Assembly: GCA_013285945.1 (NCBI GenBank)
Contig: JABDGP010000020.1
Location: 1-44,535 of the forward strand
From: Bacteroidota bacterium
GTDB taxonomy: Bacteria; Bacteroidota; Bacteroidia; Cytophagales; Cyclobacteriaceae
DNA: 44,535 nt
Reading direction: 5' to 3'
A model generated the notes under the pieces. It made no database searches and was not told the DNA's origin. It was given only the letters and a program-made list of their open reading frames with translations. This document shows positions 40,644 through 44,535 of the stretch, one piece after another (the stretch's first letter is position 1; every line of letters begins with the position of its first letter). Position numbers and translations under genes: made by a program.

Positions 40644-41867
40644 TTATTGCACCCGGCATGAAAGCAAAGTGATATCATCGCGATAGCCATTCATTCCTTT
40701 GAACCCGTCGAGGTTGACTATAATATCATGATGAATGGCTTTTAAGTCTTTTTTGTAATTGACTTTCAGATAATCAATCAAAGATTCAAGCCCGAATTCT
40801 TCGTCTTTTTCATTCGCTGTTTCCGTGAGGCCATCCGTATAGGCAAACAAAGTAAAATCATCAATGTCGGTAATAAAGCCTTCATTAATAAATGGCAGCG
40901 GGTGCATCGCCCCAAGAACGGTTGAGCCCTCTTCTAATAGTCTGATGCCATTACTATCGCACAATACCGGTGGGTTGTGGCCAGCATTTACATACACCAT
41001 GGTTTTCAACTTCAAATCATAGATAGCCCCAAAGAAAGTAATGAACTTCTCTCCTTTTGCACTATCCAACACTTGAAAATTCAAAGCTTCAACAATTTCA
41101 GTGAGGTTTGGTGTTTGTCTCAACAAAGTATGAAGCGAAGCCTGAAAATTACTCATCAGCAATGCAGCAGGAATACCTTTACCGCTTACATCGGCCACAC
41201 AAATCAAAAACTGATTTTGGTTAATCGGAATGTAATCATAGTAATCTCCTCCAACACGATCGTGCGGCAAATAACTCGCTTCAACTTTCAGTCGTGGTGT
41301 ATTCGGGAGTTTATCAGGAAACAAGAACTGTTGTACATCGCTCGCGATTTCAAGCTCTTTTCGAAAAGCCTCTTGCTCCAATTGCTGACGGACCAGTTTT
41401 TTATTCTCTATGGCAACAACAATAATATTACTAAGTGCTTGTATAAACCTGAGGTTATCTTCGTAATCGTGATTACCCGGCTGGTCAATGCCGCCAACAA
41501 ACACTAAAGCCAGCGTATCAGACTTGTGCGCCACTGGAATGACCATATCAAACTCATCGAACTCACACTCAGGAAATTCTTCCATCCGGTGAATATTCTT
41601 AATCAGCTTAACGCGATCGTCGAGTTTGGTCTTCTGGTAATTTTTTACAGTGCCGAAACTGACCTTGCACGACCATACTTTATCGTAAACAAAGAGTCCG
41701 AGTTTTTTTATGTTCAGGTTTGAGCGCAGGGTGAAATTGAAAATCTTATAGAGAGATTCTTCAGGCAAATTGCTGTTGATCGCCTGCGTTATCTCAAGAA
41801 GTGCTGCAAGCTCTAACTCCTTGCGCTCTACCTGCTTTTTAAAATCTATATCAGTTCCAACCTTCAT
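40644..41867 (-). CDS. GAF-SpoIIE serine phosphatase (RsbU-like)
   Basis: 407-residue cytoplasmic protein. The N-terminal half (about 25-165) is GAF-like, a small-ligand sensor. A helical linker (about 150-180) and a PP2C/SpoIIE phosphatase domain (about 190-405) follow, with metal-binding GDYYDY near 205, DVSGKGIPAALLMS near 226 and DGLTETANEKDEEFG near 346. In Bacteroidota such proteins dephosphorylate an anti-sigma-factor antagonist or act in a signalling cascade. No STAS or RsbW-like partner is in the window. ATG start at 41867; a TAATTTTG -7-like box lies at 41872-41879, very close to it. Confidence 0.92.
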   Translation of the reverse strand: MKVGTDIDFKKQVERKELELAALLEITQAINSNLPEESLYKIFNFTLRSNLNIKKLGLFVYDKVWSCKVSFGTVKNYQKTKLDDRVKLIKNIHRMEEFPECEFDEFDMVIPVAHKSDTLALVFVGGIDQPGNHDYEDNLRFIQALSNIIVVAIENKKLVRQQLEQEAFRKELEIASDVQQFLFPDKLPNTPRLKVEASYLPHDRVGGDYYDYIPINQNQFLICVADVSGKGIPAALLMSNFQASLHTLLRQTPNLTEIVEALNFQVLDSAKGEKFITFFGAIYDLKLKTMVYVNAGHNPPVLCDSNGIRLLEEGSTVLGAMHPLPFINEGFITDIDDFTLFAYTDGLTETANEKDEEFGLESLIDYLKVNYKKDLKAIHHDIIVNLDGFKGMNGYRDDITLLSCRVQ

Positions 41868-41947
41868 TATTCAAAATTAAATATTCTGAGACAGATACTT
41901 ACCGATAACCGTCAGATTATTTCGTAGGGGTTCTATCTGGCTCTCAG

Positions 41948-43051
41948 TCATCTCCCCTTCCATTGGTGATCTTTCCACTGCGAAAAAAAACCGATGAAAA
42001 GAACGTAAAGAGGATACAAAAATTGCAATGCTACAAACGGTAGCAATTTGACTCTGACTTTTAAAAACCTGAACACAGGTAGCAGGAAGATCAAGTCTGT
42101 AATGACTTTAGCAAACAAAATCAAAAACAAGATTGGATTGGGGTGAATAAATGATTCGACCAGCAAGTAAATCCACGAAACCTGAGCTAAAAAAATAAAT
42201 ACAGCTAACATCTGAGCCGAAAGTGATGAGTTGGCTTTCCATTTACCAGCCCAGCGCAAACGTTGCCGGACGAAGTCATTCACAGAAGCCTGAGGTTGGG
42301 TGATAACAACACTTTCAGTCGAAGTTATTGCTTGAACCGAATTGGGGTATCGAGTGCTGATTTTTCTCATCAAAAACTCGTCGTCACCAGAGGCAATGTG
42401 TTCGTTGCCTGAGTAACCATTTACTTCGTCAAATACTTTTTTTCGGAAAGAAAGATTGGCTCCGTTACACATCGTTGGCTTATTTAAGCCAAGTGTGGCC
42501 AGACCCGTGCCAATAACACTCGCAAACTCCAACGCTTGCAATTCAGAAAAGAAGGTCTTATTGGCTTGAATAACTACCGCACCCACCCCCATTCTTGTAC
42601 TATCATCTTGAAACCGGTTATTAATATGGCGAAGCCACTGGTTGGGCAGAAGACAATCGGCATCGGTGGTAGTAATGATTTCTCCCCTGGCCAAAGTTAT
42701 TCCCATTGCCAGTGCAGCTTTCTTCCCTGCTTTGTTTTCTGGTACCGATATGATCTTCAATTGAGAAAATCGTTCAAGCCATTTTTTTGATTTTTCTAAT
42801 GATCCGTCCTCCGAGTGATCGTCGACAAGTATGACTTCAAATTTATTTTCAGGAAAATTAAGTTTCGAAAGGCTCGACAGAAGCCCATCAATATTATCCG
42901 CTTCATTACGCATCGCTATGATTATGGAAATGAAATTTTCTTTGGTTGCAATGAAGGTGTTATTTTTACTTATGATCTTTATCCACCCAATTCGTAACGC
43001 GACCAAGGCGACAAAATAAAATCCAAAGACAAAAGCAAAATAAAGAGTCAT
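41948..43051 (-). CDS. family 2 glycosyltransferase, membrane
   Basis: 367-residue processive-type GT2 enzyme. A membrane segment at residues 1-25 is followed by the catalytic domain: ILVDDHSEDGS near 74, TTDADCLLP near 129 (the D-x-D), SGDDEFLMRK near 220 and the QxxRW motif QRLRWAGKW near 262. Three hydrophobic segments (about 280-360) complete a membrane pore. Such enzymes polymerise or elongate surface glycans. Its lipid or sugar substrate is unknown. Divergent from ruvC, with a 26-bp gap. Confidence 0.92.
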   Translation of the reverse strand: MTLYFAFVFGFYFVALVALRIGWIKIISKNNTFIATKENFISIIIAMRNEADNIDGLLSSLSKLNFPENKFEVILVDDHSEDGSLEKSKKWLERFSQLKIISVPENKAGKKAALAMGITLARGEIITTTDADCLLPNQWLRHINNRFQDDSTRMGVGAVVIQANKTFFSELQALEFASVIGTGLATLGLNKPTMCNGANLSFRKKVFDEVNGYSGNEHIASGDDEFLMRKISTRYPNSVQAITSTESVVITQPQASVNDFVRQRLRWAGKWKANSSLSAQMLAVFIFLAQVSWIYLLVESFIHPNPILFLILFAKVITDLIFLLPVFRFLKVRVKLLPFVALQFLYPLYVLFIGFFSQWKDHQWKGR

Positions 43052-43065
43052 TGAAGCTTAATTCG

Positions 43066-43073
43066 TAAGTTTG
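43066..43073 (+). promoter_or_regulatory. -7 box (TAAGTTTG) upstream of ruvC
   Basis: Perfect TAnnTTTG match, 4 bp before the GTG at 43078. Transcription from it would begin near 43079, so the first GTG would be at or upstream of the start. A GTG at 43102 would then have a leader of about 23 nt. No -33 element is seen. Confidence 0.3.
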
Positions 43074-43077
43074 AGTT

Positions 43078-43650
43078 GTGAGCAAAATTGAGAAAAAACT
43101 GGTGAAGGAAAAGATCATTCTTGGGCTTGATCCAGGTACAAACGTGATGGGTTATGGTGTGATCATTATTCGCGAAGCCCGTGTGTCTGTCATTCAGTTT
43201 GGTGTAATCAATATGGGCAAATACGGTGATCATGCACTTAAATTAAAAAAGATTTTTGAGCGAGTACTGGCACTGGTTGATGAATATAAGCCCGACGAAG
43301 TTGCGCTTGAGGCGCCATTCTTTGGAAAGAATGTACAATCCATGCTCAAACTTGGCCGGGCACAAGGCGTAGCGATGTCGGCGGCATTATATCGCGAAGT
43401 GCCCATCACAGAATACGCGCCCAAAAAAGTAAAGCAATCGGTGACTGGAAATGGTAATGCAAGTAAGGAACAAGTTGCGAAAATGCTCATGCAAATATTT
43501 TCGATTAAAGAATTGCCGAAGCTGTTAGACGCCACGGATGCTCTTGCTGTGGCAGTGTGCCATCATTATCAAAATGGCGCCACAAAAAGTAAATCAAAAT
43601 CGTGGGAAGGTTTTTTGAAAGAGAACCCGAAAAAAATAGTAGTTCGATAA
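43078..43650 (+). CDS. ruvC: crossover junction endodeoxyribonuclease RuvC
   Basis: Resolves Holliday junctions after homologous recombination. 190 residues from GTG 43078. The RNase H-fold catalytic acids are the Asp in LGLDPGT, the Glu in ALEAPFF and the Asp and His in DATDALAVAVCHH. A second in-frame GTG at 43102 would give MKEKIILGLDPGT, closer to the family's short N-terminus and compatible with a -7 box just upstream. I keep the longer call but rate this start as open. The C-terminus is lysine-rich. It lies between a divergent glycosyltransferase and a convergent TPR gene. Confidence 0.94.
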   Translation: MSKIEKKLVKEKIILGLDPGTNVMGYGVIIIREARVSVIQFGVINMGKYGDHALKLKKIFERVLALVDEYKPDEVALEAPFFGKNVQSMLKLGRAQGVAMSAALYREVPITEYAPKKVKQSVTGNGNASKEQVAKMLMQIFSIKELPKLLDATDALAVAVCHHYQNGATKSKSKSWEGFLKENPKKIVVR

Positions 43651-43655
43651 GTAAC

Positions 43656-44535
43656 CTATTTAGCTTTCTGAATTTCAGTTTTTAATTCTGCTGCTTCTGT
43701 GTTTGCAGGGAACAACTCCAACACTTTATTCACGTCGGCAAGTGCGCTGGCAAAATCCTTATTGGACATATGAGCCTTCGCACGATTTATATAAGCATCA
43801 GTATAGTGAGAATTGATCTCAATCGCCTTTGAAAAATAAGTGAGCGATACATCTGGGTTATTCTTCTTCACTTCCAAAAGTCCGCGATAGTTATAGGCTC
43901 TTGCCATAGTTGGTTCCATTTCAAGCGCCTTCAGAATATCCGCTTCCGCTTCGGTAAATTTTCCTAAGCTAACTTCGGCCATTCCTTTATCTGCGTATGG
44001 GCCGGCAAATCTCGGGTTGATTTCAATGGCTTTATTTAAGTCGATCAAAGCCTCTTCAGGTTTTTCCATCCTTATCTTTAAAATTCCACGATTGTCAAGC
44101 GCTAATACATACTTCGCATCCAACTGGATTGCTTCAGAAAAATCTTTGAGTGCTTCGTCATTCCTTTTAAGCCTCATCTCGGCAATGCCTCTATCATTGA
44201 AGGCCGTGGCATACCGCGGGCTTATTTCTATGGCCTTATTGTAATCGATGATAGCGGCAGGAAGCTTGCCTAATTCCATTTTTGTTAACCCTCGCATCAA
44301 CCAAGGCCACGAAAAATCTGGCTTTAATTCAATAGCTTTTGAGAAATCATCAATGGCTTTGTTGAAATGCTTGGAAGCATAGCTGGCTCTTCCTCTGGCA
44401 TTATAAGCTTTTGCATTTTGCGGGTCTTGCAAAATCAAGTTGCTGAAATCAGCATAGGCTTCATCAAATTTTTTATTGTTCAAGTTCTCCGTTCCCTTTT
44501 CGAATAAATCGTCTGTGGCCTCAACATTTACTCCT
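43656..44535 (-). CDS. TPR repeat protein, 5' end outside the window
   Basis: At least 293 residues of tandem 34-residue tetratricopeptide repeats, about eight of them, each with the A-x2-Y/D-x2-G pattern (NARGRASY, WLMRGLTK, NDRGIAEM, DNRGILKI, ADKGMAEV, NYRGLLEV, INRAKAHM). TPR solenoids mediate protein-protein contact. The reading frame stays open through the window edge: upstream of the TTG at 44483 it reads VEATDDLFEKGTENLN, which continues the first repeat. So the true start lies beyond 44535 and may carry a signal peptide. No other domain is visible. Confidence 0.88.
   Translation of the reverse strand, partial: GVNVEATDDLFEKGTENLNNKKFDEAYADFSNLILQDPQNAKAYNARGRASYASKHFNKAIDDFSKAIELKPDFSWPWLMRGLTKMELGKLPAAIIDYNKAIEISPRYATAFNDRGIAEMRLKRNDEALKDFSEAIQLDAKYVLALDNRGILKIRMEKPEEALIDLNKAIEINPRFAGPYADKGMAEVSLGKFTEAEADILKALEMEPTMARAYNYRGLLEVKKNNPDVSLTYFSKAIEINSHYTDAYINRAKAHMSNKDFASALADVNKVLELFPANTEAAELKTEIQKAK

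Noticed and set aside
38867..43051. A dedicated capsule or exopolysaccharide locus
   Set aside because: Only two glycosyltransferases and one deacetylase occur, with unrelated genes between; no polymerase, flippase or sugar-nucleotide genes are present.

Overview
The window looks like a chromosomal segment from a Bacteroidota bacterium, most likely a Cytophagales-type gliding/T9SS lineage. The indications are: type III glutamine synthetase (glnN); a PorD/DUF4835 protein and a cargo protein with a type A T9SS sorting domain; a stand-alone RRM protein; a 109-residue Bacteroidota-type RNA polymerase omega subunit; several -7 boxes of the TAnnTTTG type; and the near absence of Shine-Dalgarno sequences. 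Lineage below phylum is inference, since no rRNA is present. The window is mostly housekeeping and tightly packed, with no integrase, transposase, prophage or CRISPR array.

Layout. 68-2589 (+): a secreted S41 PDZ protease overlapping an alpha/beta hydrolase. 2632-4794 (-): glnN, sharing a bidirectional terminator with the hydrolase. 4990-5619 (+): a PAP2 phosphatase. 5631-9840 (-): an ABC-2 exporter pair and a large MacB/FtsX-like permease. 9841-10827 is the main non-coding accessory stretch. It holds three tandem ~187-bp units, each with two hairpins built from the same 8-base arm, running directly into seven tandem 21-bp units. 10828-11898 (+): an AlkZ-like HTH_42 protein. 11909-16890 (-): the block bamD-rpoZ-coaBC-porD-recN with a clear promoter that corrects the bamD start. 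16984-23632 (-): T9SS cargo, OstA/LptA-like protein, M28 peptidase with PDZ, a ferric-reductase-type haem membrane protein, a double-domain TonB-like protein and asnS. 23701-26175 (+): rpoN, a polytopic membrane protein and the RRM protein. 26184-31663 (-): pfkA, Sua5-type tRNA t6A synthase, a Nudix hydrolase, a small secreted protein, an SF1 helicase and a small HsdR-N nuclease-fold protein. 31794-34144 (+): AMP nucleosidase, cupin, serine hydrolase. 34159-35460 (-): UMF1-type MFS transporter. 35671-36741 (+): two small proteins separated by a ~480-bp gap with strong hairpins and a terminator (candidate small RNA). 36839-36923 (-): tRNA-Ser(GGA). 36972-43051 (-): asparaginase, TatD, MurG-like glycosyltransferase, NodB deacetylase, GAF-SpoIIE phosphatase and a family 2 glycosyltransferase. 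43078-43650 (+): ruvC. 43656 to the window end (-): a TPR protein that continues beyond the window.

How the genes fit together. Much of the content serves envelope biogenesis: BamD, OstA/LptA-like protein, PorD with T9SS cargo, TonB-like protein, glycosyltransferases, deacetylase, PAP2 proteins and secreted proteases. The rest is core information processing and metabolism: rpoZ, rpoN, asnS, Sua5, recN, ruvC, helicase, glnN, pfkA, coaBC, amn and ansA. I found no complete, obviously new multi-gene system. The best leads for something undescribed are the palindromic repeat array at 9981-10691 and the structured intergenic region at 35912-36212. A weaker lead is the HsdR-N/SF1 helicase pair.
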